Shown: one piece after another, positions 8,665 through 17,118 of the stretch
Layout: each line of letters begins with the position of its first letter
How positions within the stretch are numbered: position 1 is the first letter of the stretch
NCBI GenBank assembly: GCA_044375975.1
Contig: JBILLQ010000006.1
Coordinates: forward strand, 13,374-77,373
From: UBA5018 sp044375975
Lineage (GTDB): Bacteria > Cyanobacteriota > Cyanobacteriia > PCC-6307 > Cyanobiaceae
Reading direction: 5' to 3'
Length of the DNA stretch: 64,000 bases
Notes under the pieces: model-generated
Told to the model about the DNA's origin: nothing
Databases searched by the model: none
The model's input: the letters and a program-made list of their open reading frames with translations, nothing else
Position numbers and translations under genes: made by a program

Positions 8665-10326
8665 TCAGTGTTTGGCCAGGGTGTTGACCCGCTGCTCCAG
8701 CAGGGGCTTGGTGCCAACGGGCCAGCGGGCCGAGCTTCGATATAGCCTCGCCACCGCACTGTTGTAAGTGCGCTCAGCGCTCGCGTAATCGTTGGCCGCA
8801 CCGATGGCCTGGTTCAACGCCACCACGAGTGAGGATATATCGCTCACGCCGACCAGATACCTCTCTTGTACGGCGGCGGCGGCGACCTGGGCAGCCTGGA
8901 GCTGGGCCCGGCTGCTCTGCAGCGACAGCAGGCTGGTCAGATAGGTGGCATAGTAATTTTCAACTTCCCGGGTAACGCTAAGACGAGTTGTCGCTGCTTG
9001 ATTCAGGGCCTGACGGGCGGCGGCCTTCTGTACCTCGGCTTGGGAGGCATTGATGCCACCATCGAAAAGCTGCCAGGTGAAGCCCACGCCATAGCCCCCG
9101 TTCCACTTAAGGGTGTGGTTGTTGATCTGCGTGCTTGTGCTGCCGTCAAGACTTCTTCCTGTGCTCTGGTCGGTTGTGTTGCTGTTGGCGTAGCCGCCGC
9201 TGGCCCCAAGGCTGAAGCTGGGCCAGTAGGTGTTGAACAGAGCGGTGGCCGTCCAGCTGGCACTGGCGGCAGCGGCCTGGCTCGCCTGAATTTCCTCCCG
9301 CAGCCTCAAGGCTTGCTCGATCGTTGACTGGAGGGGCTGATCCCAATGGCCCAACGTGATCGGTTTTTTGGTGGGTAACGCAAGTGTGCCTGGGGGCAAC
9401 GCCATGGTCTGAGCCAGTAGGGAGGAAGCATCGATCAGCTGCCGGTAGGCATTGATCAGCGTGCTCAAGGTGGAGTACTGCTGGGTGCGGATTTGTTCAA
9501 CATCGGCAATGCTCACCAGGCCATCATTGAACTGAGCCTCCGTTATTCGTACCTGGCGGCGAATTACATTCAAGATCTCGCTATAGGATTCGATCAGCTG
9601 TCTCTGTTCCTTTAGGCTGAAGTAGGCCTCCTGAATCTCAAGGACCAGGTTTCGGGCGCTCACGTCAAACAGAAGCTGCTGTCTCTTTAGACTTTCGCTG
9701 GCTGCATTGATGCTTGCACCCCGGCTGGAATTAAAAAAAGTCCAGCCAATCGTGATGCCCAGATTAACCGCTGTGGCGTTGGAGGCGCTGGTTGAACTGG
9801 TGCTTATCCGACCATCGTTGGCGGCCGAAATGGTGTTGGTGATATTGAAATTCTGACCGGGCACGTAGGAGCTGGATGCCACGCTCAATGTCGGATACCA
9901 CTGGCGCCTCACGGCGATCAGATTCCATTGCTGGCCCTGGATCTCGGCATAGGCTGCTGCCAGAAGTGGATTATGGAGCAAGCCCGCCTCCAGGGCTTCA
10001 TCCAGGCTGGTGGTGCGGGAGCGCGCATTAAGCTGAAGCTGCAACTCCTGAAGCTGCGCTTGCAGTTGATCAGCCAGAGGATTGGGCCGAACCTGGGGGG
10101 CCGCGATGCCGTCAATGCGATAGCCAGCCTTGGCTATGCCGAGTGGATATTGGGAAACCAGGCAGGCCATCAACACAATGATCCTTGAGAGCTTCCATGC
10201 AGAGCTGCCATAGGGTCTGGACTGGTAGCACCTCCTGGAACAATCGGCCAATGCAATGGATTTCTTCAAGCTCACGCCGTAGCCAGGCAACAGGTGGGAT
10301 GTATTGCCCCTCTGCTCAACGGTCAT
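8665..10326 (-). CDS. TolC-family outer membrane efflux protein
   Basis: A 553-residue outer-membrane channel of the TolC family, first gene of the lanthipeptide export operon. A hydrophobic segment at residues ~49-64 (IIVLMACLVSQYPLG) looks like a signal peptide, but the ATG at 10326 leaves an unusually long charged region before it, so the real start may be further in. The mature part has the two-fold OEP layout: SLDEALEAGLLHNPLLAAAYAEIQGQQW near residue 105-130, long helices with ARNLVLEIQEAYFSLKEQRQLI, and a second half ending VAAAAVQERYLVGVSDISSLVVALNQAIGAANDYASAE. The hlyD, ABC and lanM genes follow on the same strand with gaps of at most 53 bp, so a single transcript starting in 10327-10440 is likely. 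Confidence 0.9.
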   Translation of the reverse strand: MTVEQRGNTSHLLPGYGVSLKKSIALADCSRRCYQSRPYGSSAWKLSRIIVLMACLVSQYPLGIAKAGYRIDGIAAPQVRPNPLADQLQAQLQELQLQLNARSRTTSLDEALEAGLLHNPLLAAAYAEIQGQQWNLIAVRRQWYPTLSVASSSYVPGQNFNITNTISAANDGRISTSSTSASNATAVNLGITIGWTFFNSSRGASINAASESLKRQQLLFDVSARNLVLEIQEAYFSLKEQRQLIESYSEILNVIRRQVRITEAQFNDGLVSIADVEQIRTQQYSTLSTLINAYRQLIDASSLLAQTMALPPGTLALPTKKPITLGHWDQPLQSTIEQALRLREEIQASQAAAASASWTATALFNTYWPSFSLGASGGYANSNTTDQSTGRSLDGSTSTQINNHTLKWNGGYGVGFTWQLFDGGINASQAEVQKAAARQALNQAATTRLSVTREVENYYATYLTSLLSLQSSRAQLQAAQVAAAAVQERYLVGVSDISSLVVALNQAIGAANDYASAERTYNSAVARLYRSSARWPVGTKPLLEQRVNTLAKH

Positions 10327-10442
10327 GTTTCGCTGGCATCCAGGATGCAGAACTTGACCGCAATGGATCGATCCATGGAAGGGCTACCGCCATCATTTTC
10401 GGTAGCGTTGATCAAGGGTCCTTGATGCTATCAACATCATGA

Positions 10443-10859
10443 TCAAGTGGCAGTGTTCAGCTGCACACGATCAGCAGCGCCACGATCGATCTCAAGGAGA
10501 CGATCCGCGAGGGCGCCAAGCTCAAGCGGCGCCACCATCCTCCCCGTACACCACGAGAACGGCTGCTGGAGCTCAGCCAGCTCAGGGATGCCCACCGGAT
10601 CGCTGCTGCGCTGGAGGCACTGCAGCTCAGCAGCGATCCGGTGGCCCTGCTGGAAACAAGGAGCAGCGCTAGGCGGCTCATGGCGCTGGCTCCGGGCAGG
10701 TACCACGAGGGTCAGCTGCGCTCGATGGAGCGGCGCGTCAAGGAATGGCGAACAGCCCGAGCAGAGCGGCTGGTGGGGGTGATGCGATCAGCCGGAAAGG
10801 GTAAGCAGACAGAGGAAACGGCCAATCCTGTCGCGACACCAATTGGAAGCCCCACTTAA
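10443..10859 (+). pseudogene. Transposase/integrase remnant
   Basis: An open stretch of 138 codons with no credible start at its 5' end (it opens right after a TGA at 10440-10442). Its last third reads RYHEGQLRSMERRVKEWR, which resembles the QLRTLQRRVKEWR segment before the catalytic core of IS21-like/integrase-core transposases; the catalytic domain itself is absent. It ends in a TAA at 10857-10859. The piece sits between two minus-strand operons and is best read as a 5'-part fragment left by an old insertion. Family assignment is from memory of the motif and is tentative. Confidence 0.45.
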
Positions 10860-10926
10860 TCATGCAAAGCGGTGGCTTGGTTTTCGATGATGCTTGACGA
10901 GAGCTTGAGCTGGTCCCAACAGCTTG

Positions 10927-11337
10927 TTAGGAGCGATGCACGTGAACTTGCTTCCAGGCCCCCTCTAGTTTTTGCCAGATGCGGGTTTCGCAGCAACTGC
11001 TAGTGATCGCTTCATCGTCCAGTCGGCGTTGGGTAAGTCGTGTATAGCTCAGAACAACGGCAGCATCGCTAAGCCAGCGCAGATGGGGCCTGGCCATGCT
11101 CACGTTTACAGAGCAGCTTTTACCATTGGTGTTAATATTAGCATTGCTGTCTTCGTCGGAAAAATAAAAACGATGAAAGGCTAATCCCTCCGCCAGGATG
11201 CCGTTGGTTTCGGCTTCGAAGCAGCTCAGGGATGGATCGCAGTAGCTCGCATAGCTGTTCCAGTCCCCGCTTGCCACGCTTTCCAGCATGGCTTGATTGA
11301 GGGCAAGAATCTCTTGATCGCTGGCAGAGTGGTTCAA
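10927..11337 (-). CDS. NTF2-like (CaMKII association domain-type) protein
   Basis: A 136-residue single-domain protein. The pattern CDPSLSCFEAETNGILAEG followed by FHRFYF and the ending VHVHRS match the association domain of calcium/calmodulin-dependent kinase II, a SnoaL/NTF2-like alpha+beta fold that oligomerises; in bacteria it occurs without a kinase and its role is not settled. Its ATG overlaps the mtnBC stop (ATGA at 11337-11334), so the two are co-translated, and a role next to methionine salvage is possible but unproven. An insertion with several Asn/Asp (DEDSNANINTNG) lies between the FHRFYF motif and the next strand. Confidence 0.75.
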   Translation of the reverse strand: MNHSASDQEILALNQAMLESVASGDWNSYASYCDPSLSCFEAETNGILAEGLAFHRFYFSDEDSNANINTNGKSCSVNVSMARPHLRWLSDAAVVLSYTRLTQRRLDDEAITSSCCETRIWQKLEGAWKQVHVHRS

Positions 11338-12686
11338 GAGCTGATCTGTAGCAGGCTGTACCGTTCAATTTTCGCAAATCCCCCGGCATCGCGCTGCGGG
11401 TTGTCTGATCGGTAACTAAACAGCACCTGCATCCCTGCCGCCGCCGCCGCCTCCAGCTCAGCCTTGACATCACTGATAAATAGCACCGAGCCTGGCGCCA
11501 CTTTCATCTCCTCGGCGATTTTGTTATAGCTCTGTGCCTGCTGCTTGCCGCCTGTATTAGTGTCAAACCAATGGCTGAAAAAATGTTTTATATCGCCGGT
11601 GTTGCTATGGCCATATAGTAGCTGTTGTGCCCCAATGGACCCGGATGAGTAAACCGCTAATGTGAGGCCTTGCAGCCACCAGCGCTGTAGCGCCGCGGGC
11701 ACGTCTTCGAACAGGGGGGCTTGTAGTTCGCCTGCTGCATATCCTTGCTTCCAGATTAATCCCTGTAATTGCTTCAGGGGTGTGAACTTGCGATCGTTTT
11801 TAATCAGCCATTTTATGTAAGCTGTGATTTCTGCCTTGGGACTGAAGGGTAGACCCGCGGCGCTGGCATCCGCGTCGGTCTGCCAGCTATGGCTTATTGC
11901 TTCGATCAGGGCTTTTACTTCTGCATTCTGACCATTGATTTGTAAGTACTGATCTACTGAATTGCTTGCGTAAGGGAACAGTGTATTGCTCACGTAACTT
12001 ACTGGGCAGGTTGTGCCTTCTATGTCGAGCAGCAGATGGGTGACGCCTGCTATCTCGGTGGGTGTGAGTTCCTGGGGTGCCAGCAGCAACTGTCGCCAGC
12101 GCTGTTCCAGCAGGAATTCGAGGATTTCTAGATGTCTCTGGGCACTGCTGAGATCCTGCCCCCAGGCGTAGAGGCCATGCCCTGCGATTAGCAGCCCTTG
12201 GGGGGCTTTGCTGAGCAGCGGCCGGGCTGCGGCACTGAGCCGTTCTAGATCTTGATCATTTGGCAATACCGGCAGGGCGACTGTGGTGGCATGGGTGCTA
12301 ATCCCCGCCAGGCCCTTGAGCATCTCCAGATCGCTGAGCAGCAGTTCGGCGGGCTGGTGTTGGCCGAGGCGTTGGGACAGCAGCGTGGCAGCTTGGGAGT
12401 GGGTGTGCAGGACGGCACCTGCACCGGTCTGTTCGACGATGGCCAGATGCAGCAGCGTCTCGGCGCTGGCCTTGCCCTGGCCCCTTTGCACCTGGCCCGC
12501 TCCATCCACCACGATCAATTTTTCCGCTGCCACCGAACCCTTGGCCACGCCGCTCGGTGCCATCAATAGCTGCAGGGGTTGGCGTTGCAGCACACAGCTG
12601 AAATTGCCGCCGGTGCCTTCGCACCAGCCCCGCTGATGGATAGCGGCCATGGCGGCCGAAAGCTGTTGGGCTAGGAGGTGTTGCAT
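11334..12686 (-). CDS. mtnBC: Bifunctional methylthioribulose-1-phosphate dehydratase / enolase-phosphatase (MtnB-MtnC fusion)
   Basis: A 450-residue cytosolic fusion carrying two consecutive steps of the methionine salvage pathway. Residues ~1-205 are a class II aldolase-type MtnB dehydratase (GTGGNFS, the metal-ligand HTHS, EMLKGL, and GHGLYAWG). Residues ~220-450 are a HAD-type MtnC enolase-phosphatase (LLLDIEGTTCPVSYV, then SSGSIGAQQLL and the acidic motif LFISDVKAELEAA). The product feeds acireductone dioxygenase, and mtnD is present at 26.3-27.0 kb. I chose the ATG at 12686 (MQHLLAQQLS); an upstream in-frame extension would run into mutM. The fusion itself is known in several bacteria and plants. 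It overlaps the next gene by four bases. Confidence 0.92.
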   Translation of the reverse strand: MQHLLAQQLSAAMAAIHQRGWCEGTGGNFSCVLQRQPLQLLMAPSGVAKGSVAAEKLIVVDGAGQVQRGQGKASAETLLHLAIVEQTGAGAVLHTHSQAATLLSQRLGQHQPAELLLSDLEMLKGLAGISTHATTVALPVLPNDQDLERLSAAARPLLSKAPQGLLIAGHGLYAWGQDLSSAQRHLEILEFLLEQRWRQLLLAPQELTPTEIAGVTHLLLDIEGTTCPVSYVSNTLFPYASNSVDQYLQINGQNAEVKALIEAISHSWQTDADASAAGLPFSPKAEITAYIKWLIKNDRKFTPLKQLQGLIWKQGYAAGELQAPLFEDVPAALQRWWLQGLTLAVYSSGSIGAQQLLYGHSNTGDIKHFFSHWFDTNTGGKQQAQSYNKIAEEMKVAPGSVLFISDVKAELEAAAAAGMQVLFSYRSDNPQRDAGGFAKIERYSLLQISS

Positions 12687-12712
12687 AGGAATCAATGCTG
12701 GATTTGGCCTGA

Positions 12713-13561
12713 TTAGGTTTGGCAGCTTGGGCACCAATGGCTGCTGCGGCCCGATAGCTTCTCGCGCCGGATTGGAGTGCCACAAACGCGGCAGGGGGCA
12801 CCGCTGCGGCGATAGACCCAGGCCTGACCGCCATAGTTGCCGTTGGTGCCAGTGAGGTCGCGGAAATCGCTGAAGGTGGTGCCGCCGGCGCCAATGCTGG
12901 CCTCAAGCACCTCCACCAGGGCCTTTGCCAACCGCTCTAGCTGGGTTGGCCGCAACTGGCCGCTGGGGGTGTCGGGGCGGATACCGGCGGCAAAAAGGGA
13001 TTCATCCGCATAGATATTGCCAACGCCAGCCACCAGCGATTGATCTAGCAGGGCGCTTTTAATCGCCCGCTTTGAACCCTTGAGCATCTGGTGGAGATGG
13101 GCGGCGTTGAACTCTTCGCTGAACGGTTCTGGTCCGAGATGTTTCAGCCCGGTGATCACCGATGTCAGCTCCACTGCTGGCGGCACCCACCACATGGTGC
13201 CGAAGCTACGCATGTCCACGAAGCGCAGCTCCACCCCTTGGCGATTCCACAGTCTCACCCGCGTATGGCCGCAGGCCTCGCGGGGCTGTTCCAGCCAGAG
13301 AAACTGGCCGGTCATGCGCAGGTGTACCCCCCAGTGGCCGCCAGCGGCGCCGGTTTCTGTTTTGAGGCTGGCGATCAAGTATTTGCCGCGCCGCCGCCAG
13401 ATTTCTGGCCGGCAGTGTTGGAGTGCGGCGATAAAGGCGGCTGGCTGCTCGGGACTGGCGATGGCCCGATCGCGCAGCACTTCCACCCGCTCGATCAGGA
13501 ACTGTTTGGTGCGCTGTTCCAGGCCGCGCCTGACGGTTTCAACTTCGGGCAGTTCCGGCAC
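12713..13561 (-). CDS. mutM: Formamidopyrimidine-DNA glycosylase (Fpg/MutM)
   Basis: A 282-residue bifunctional DNA glycosylase/AP lyase that excises oxidised purines such as 8-oxoguanine. The GTG at 13561 gives the family N-terminus (V)PELPEVETVRRGLE, with Pro2 as catalytic nucleophile and Glu3 after start-Met removal. Further landmarks are KGSKRAIKSALLDQSLVAGVGNIYADESLFAAGI (helix-two-turn-helix) and a C-terminal zinc finger with four Cys (CRVCG ... CPSC). A longer in-frame reading from 13687 adds 42 residues with no family resemblance. mtnBC starts 27 bp downstream. mutM next to psaE is usual in marine and freshwater Synechococcus. Confidence 0.95.
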   Translation of the reverse strand: MPELPEVETVRRGLEQRTKQFLIERVEVLRDRAIASPEQPAAFIAALQHCRPEIWRRRGKYLIASLKTETGAAGGHWGVHLRMTGQFLWLEQPREACGHTRVRLWNRQGVELRFVDMRSFGTMWWVPPAVELTSVITGLKHLGPEPFSEEFNAAHLHQMLKGSKRAIKSALLDQSLVAGVGNIYADESLFAAGIRPDTPSGQLRPTQLERLAKALVEVLEASIGAGGTTFSDFRDLTGTNGNYGGQAWVYRRSGAPCRVCGTPIRREKLSGRSSHWCPSCQT

Positions 13562-13768
13562 GGGAGGTGGGCTGGTGGAGCCTGGGGGCGCCCTTTGTTC
13601 GCAGGGACTGGACAACAAATTTACATGGGCTGTTGCTCCCAGACGGCTCGACACCACCAACAGGGGCTTCTCCCGATTCAGCTGCACTGGCTAATTGCCG
13701 CCTGTCTTGGATCGGGAAATTTGCCGAGCTAGAGAGGCTTCTGGAGAGGCGTACAGGTGCGCGGCGAT

Positions 13769-13812
13769 TAAAAAACCACCGGGTTTGCAATGAAGCAAGC
13801 TCGGTGGCTTTT
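13769..13812 (-). terminator. Rho-independent terminator of psaE
   Basis: On the minus strand, just after the psaE stop, a stem of GCCACCG (13808-13802) pairs with CGGTGGT (13775-13781), extended by an imperfect inner GCTTGC/GCAA pairing around a TTCATT loop, and is followed by TTTTTTAAT. A short A-run on the other side gives it some terminator character for the opposite strand too. Confidence 0.8.
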
Positions 13813-13843
13813 GATTTTTGGCTTCTGCCCGGGGGCAGGAGCT

Positions 13844-14053
13844 TCAGGCTTTCTCGAGCTCGGCTTCGGAGAAATTGTTCGTGTTGATGCCGCCTTCAGA
13901 GCCGCTGTAACCGTTGTAGTTCACCTTCTCGAAGCGAACCACCACGGGGTAACGAATACCGGAGGTGTCGACCGTGGCGACGGTGCCGACTTCGTTGAAC
14001 CAGTAAGACTCAGGGCGCTTGATGCGCACTTTGTCGCCGCGGGAAATGGCCAT
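13844..14053 (-). CDS. psaE: Photosystem I reaction centre subunit IV (PsaE)
   Basis: A 69-residue SH3-like stromal/cytoplasmic-side subunit of photosystem I that helps dock ferredoxin and flavodoxin. The sequence MAISRGDKVRIKRPESYWFN, then GTVATVDTSGIRYPVVVRFEKVNYNG and INTNNFSEAEL, is that of PsaE throughout. The ATG at 14053 is the only one that gives the normal length; a longer in-frame reading to 14158 is not coding-like. It is a single-gene unit closed by a terminator at 13769-13812; its promoter must lie in the 143 bp shared with the divergent gene at 14197. Confidence 0.97.
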   Translation of the reverse strand: MAISRGDKVRIKRPESYWFNEVGTVATVDTSGIRYPVVVRFEKVNYNGYSGSEGGINTNNFSEAELEKA

Positions 14054-14196
14054 CGCTGGGTTGGGGATCGGGTGGCTGCCAAAGGGACGATAACTGCCAT
14101 TGGTCAGTTCAATCAGAGCGGTGTCACGAATCGTCGCCCTTGCAGGGGGGGAGGCCATGGCACGATCGCGGGTTCCCCCCTCTGCCCTGAGCCGCC

Positions 14197-15234
14197 ATGG
14201 TCGCCGCCCCCCCGCAGCTCCCTGGGCTGAGCCTGGAACTGCCGGATCCCGACAGCGACACGATCAGCACGATGGAATTCCTGGCCCGGCTGGAGGAGGC
14301 CTGGGCTGTCTGCGATCGCTTCGATCTGCAGACCGAGATCTGCCGTGGTCGGATCCTCAGGGCCGTACGCGATCGCGAAAAGCGTGGTGGCGAGGGCAGG
14401 GGCACGGGCTTTTTGCAATGGCTGAGGGAGCGGGAGATCAGCAAGACCCGCGCCTATTCCTTGATCCAGCTGGCCGACTCCTCCGATGACCTGGTGGGGG
14501 AGGGGATGCTGGAGCTGACCAGCGTGAACAATTTTTCCAAGCGCGCCTTCCTGGAGACCTCCCAGGCCGATCCAGAGGTGCAACAGCTGATCAGTGAGGC
14601 AGCCAATGAGGGGCAGCAGATCACCCGCAAACAGGTGCGGCGCCTCACCGACGACTTCACCGCCGCCACCAGCCCCCTGTTGCCCCAGGAAATCCGTCAA
14701 CGCACCGCCGAAAACCTGCTGCCGGCCCGGGCGGTGGCTCCCCTGGTGCGGGAGCTGGCCAAGCTGCCCGACCAGCAGCAGGACGATCTGCGGCGGGTGC
14801 TGAGCGACGAACCCGAACTGGATCGCGTCAAGGACGTCACTAACACGGCCCGCTGGCTGAGCAAGGCGGCGGCGGCGGGCCTGGCGGTGCGGGCCTGTCA
14901 GCTGGAGCATCTCGATCTGGACAAGGCCGTGCAGGAGGCCCAGCGGCTCGATGCCCTGGGTTTGTTGGCGGATTCCCTCGCCCAGGCCCAGGCCCTGGAG
15001 TCTGCGGTGCTCAAGTTGCACACCTGCTGGCGTCGATTGAATGGACTCCAGGAGCGGCTGTGGGTGGAGAGCGGCAGCAGCACGCCCCATCTGCGCGAAG
15101 TGATGGTCGCCCTGCAGACCCTCACCGGCAGCACCCTGCGGGTCTCGCTGGGCGAGTTGGCGGGGGGTAAGCGGCTGCGGTTGCAGCTGGTGGAGGAGTC
15201 GCCTGAGCAGCTGGATTCTCCAATGCTGCCCTGA
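14197..15234 (+). CDS. Conserved hypothetical protein, helical
   Basis: A 345-residue soluble protein, function unknown. Residues ~25-150 are helix-rich with a segment (WLREREISKTRAYSLIQLAD) that resembles a helix-turn-helix of ParB/KorB-like DNA-binding proteins, followed by ITRKQVRRLTDDF, which could be a recognition helix; this is only a resemblance. Residues ~230-300 are strongly heptad-like (AVQEAQRLDALGLLADSLAQ and onward), suggesting a coiled coil. No signal peptide or membrane segment is present. It diverges from psaE and is followed 94 bp later by recQ. I believe a homologue sits beside psaE in other picocyanobacteria, but did not verify it. Confidence 0.75.
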   Translation: MVAAPPQLPGLSLELPDPDSDTISTMEFLARLEEAWAVCDRFDLQTEICRGRILRAVRDREKRGGEGRGTGFLQWLREREISKTRAYSLIQLADSSDDLVGEGMLELTSVNNFSKRAFLETSQADPEVQQLISEAANEGQQITRKQVRRLTDDFTAATSPLLPQEIRQRTAENLLPARAVAPLVRELAKLPDQQQDDLRRVLSDEPELDRVKDVTNTARWLSKAAAAGLAVRACQLEHLDLDKAVQEAQRLDALGLLADSLAQAQALESAVLKLHTCWRRLNGLQERLWVESGSSTPHLREVMVALQTLTGSTLRVSLGELAGGKRLRLQLVEESPEQLDSPMLP

Positions 15235-15328
15235 GTTGGTTGGCGGGCCTGGCTTTGGGCCCTTGGCTGGGCATGGATCCGAGGAGTTGGCCCCGGCCGG
15301 TCGCTAGTGTCTGCGGGCTGTTCCTGGG

Positions 15329-17083
15329 ATGTTGTTGGCGCCAGACGCGCTGGAGCAAAGTCTGCAGCAACATTTCGGTTGGCTGGGGTTTCGGCCGGGA
15401 CAGCGCCCCGTGATCGAGGCCCTGTTGGCCGGCCAGGACTGTCTGGCGGTGTTGCCCACGGGCGGTGGTAAATCGCTCTGCTATCAGTTGCCGGCCCTGG
15501 TTAGGGGGGGCTTGGTGCTGGTGATCTCACCGCTGGTGGTGCTGATGCAGGACCAGGTGAGTCAGCTGCAACGCCGTGGCATCCCCGCGGCCTGCCTGCA
15601 TCGGGGGTTGTCGCCGCAGGACTGCCGCTCCTTGCATCAACGCCTGCGCCAGCACCAGTTGCGGCTGCTTTATCTCGCCCCGGAGCGGTTGCAGGCGGAG
15701 GCCACCCGACAACTGCTCGACGAATTGCTCGATGCCTCCCAGCTGGTGGCCGTGGCCGTGGACGAAGCCCATTGCATCAGCGCCTGGGGCCATGACTTTC
15801 GCCCCGATTACCGCCGCTTGGGCCAGTTGCGTCAGCTCTGCCCCGGCGTGCCCCTGGTGGCCCTGAGCGCCACGGCGGCGCCGCAGGTGCGTGCCGACAT
15901 CATCCGGCTGTTGCAGTTGCGGCGCCCCCTGGTGCAGGTGAGCTCCGCTCGCCGCGGCAATCTCATCTACTCAATGCAGCGGCGGCCCGCCAATCCGCTA
16001 CCGCTGCTGTTGGAGCTGCTGGCCAGCAGCCGTGGCGCGGTGCTCATCTATGCCCGCACCCGCCGCTCGGTGGATCATTGGGCGGCCGCCCTGACGGCGG
16101 CAGGGGTGACGGCGATCGCCTATCACGCGGGCATGGATCCCCATGGCCGGCAGTTGGCTTTGGAGCATTTTCAAGGCCAGCCTCGGCCGGTTTTGGTGGC
16201 CACGGTGGCCTTCGGGATGGGCGTCGATCGGCCGGATGTGGGGCTGGTGTTGCATCTGGATCTGCCCGCCAGTGCCGAGGCCTATCTCCAGGAATCGGGT
16301 CGGGCCGGCCGAGATGGTTTGCCCGCCCGCTGCCTGCTGTTATTTGATCCGGGCGATCGCAGCAGCTTGGGCTGGGCGATGCGCAGCTTGGCCATGCGCC
16401 CCAGTGGAGACCCGCCGCTGCTGGATCAGCAGCGGTTGGCGCAGGCCCAGCGGCAGCTGCGGCGCATGGAGGCCTTGGCCGAGGGCGAGGGCTGCCGGGA
16501 GCAGGCTTTACTCCTGGTGGTGGGTGAACTGGCCAATCCCTGCGGCCGTTGTGACAATTGCCTGGCCCAGCGACGACGCCAAAATTGGTCTGAACAGGCG
16601 GTAATCCTGCTCGATGCTGTTGCCCGGCGGCCGGGCGGTGATCTGCGCAGCCTCGCCGAATCTCTAAGTAGCTCTGAATCCCTGGCGAGCCCTCTATCCC
16701 TGGCGAGTCCCCTACCCCTGGCTGGCCCGGTTCGGCTGGATAGCTCTGTTGCTCTGGAGGGGCAGGTATCGCCGGTTGACCCAATAACTGCGGTTAGTAG
16801 TCTATCTCCAGCAAGCTCCTTGTCTCCAGCAGGCGCTATGTCTACAGCTGGCTCCTTGTCTCCAGTTAGCCCCCTATCTCCAGCTGGCTCCCTATCCTTC
16901 TCCAGTTCAGTAGGCCAGGCTCAACTAAATGGAGGAGATGCTGGTCATTGGGCCTGGCTGGCTCGGCGGCTGGTGCAGGAGGAGTTGATCCAGGAGAGCG
17001 ATGATGGGCTGCAGCGGCTCTATTTGAAGCTGCTGGGGCGCAATTACCTGCAGCGACCTTGGCCGTTGCTTTGGCCGGCTTGA
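15329..17083 (+). CDS. recQ: ATP-dependent DNA helicase RecQ with a repeat-encoded insertion
   Basis: A 584-residue 3'-5' superfamily 2 DNA helicase used in recombination and replication-fork repair. Helicase motifs in order: FRPGQRPVIEALLAG (Q-motif, ~22), LPTGGGKS (Walker A, 43-50), DEAHCISAWGHDFR (~146), ALSATA (~178), VATVAFGMGVDRPDVGLVLH (~290) and ESGRAGRDG (motif VI). A cysteine set (C..., CGRCDNC) forms the RecQ zinc site near residues 392-413. Between this and the C-terminal helical end (HWAWLARRLVQEELI) lies a ~90-residue Ser/Leu/Pro/Ala segment encoded by 18-nt tandem repeats; it is not part of the known fold. The protein is short, with no HRDC domain. The gene converges with the LysM gene, 35 bp apart. 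Confidence 0.93.
   Translation: MLLAPDALEQSLQQHFGWLGFRPGQRPVIEALLAGQDCLAVLPTGGGKSLCYQLPALVRGGLVLVISPLVVLMQDQVSQLQRRGIPAACLHRGLSPQDCRSLHQRLRQHQLRLLYLAPERLQAEATRQLLDELLDASQLVAVAVDEAHCISAWGHDFRPDYRRLGQLRQLCPGVPLVALSATAAPQVRADIIRLLQLRRPLVQVSSARRGNLIYSMQRRPANPLPLLLELLASSRGAVLIYARTRRSVDHWAAALTAAGVTAIAYHAGMDPHGRQLALEHFQGQPRPVLVATVAFGMGVDRPDVGLVLHLDLPASAEAYLQESGRAGRDGLPARCLLLFDPGDRSSLGWAMRSLAMRPSGDPPLLDQQRLAQAQRQLRRMEALAEGEGCREQALLLVVGELANPCGRCDNCLAQRRRQNWSEQAVILLDAVARRPGGDLRSLAESLSSSESLASPLSLASPLPLAGPVRLDSSVALEGQVSPVDPITAVSSLSPASSLSPAGAMSTAGSLSPVSPLSPAGSLSFSSSVGQAQLNGGDAGHWAWLARRLVQEELIQESDDGLQRLYLKLLGRNYLQRPWPLLWPA
16680..16891 (+). repeat. 18-nt tandem repeats inside recQ
   Basis: Two repeat blocks in frame: three units beginning CCCTGGCGAGCCCTCTAT at 16680, then five units of the type CTATCTCCAGCAAGCTCC at 16802-16891, all exactly 18 nt apart. 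The second block encodes a degenerate L-S-P-A-G-S hexapeptide. Between the blocks the sequence is less regular but of the same composition. Confidence 0.85.
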
Positions 17084-17118
17084 GCCTGGCGCCCGTGTTC
17101 AGCTGCCCTGGCATTGGT

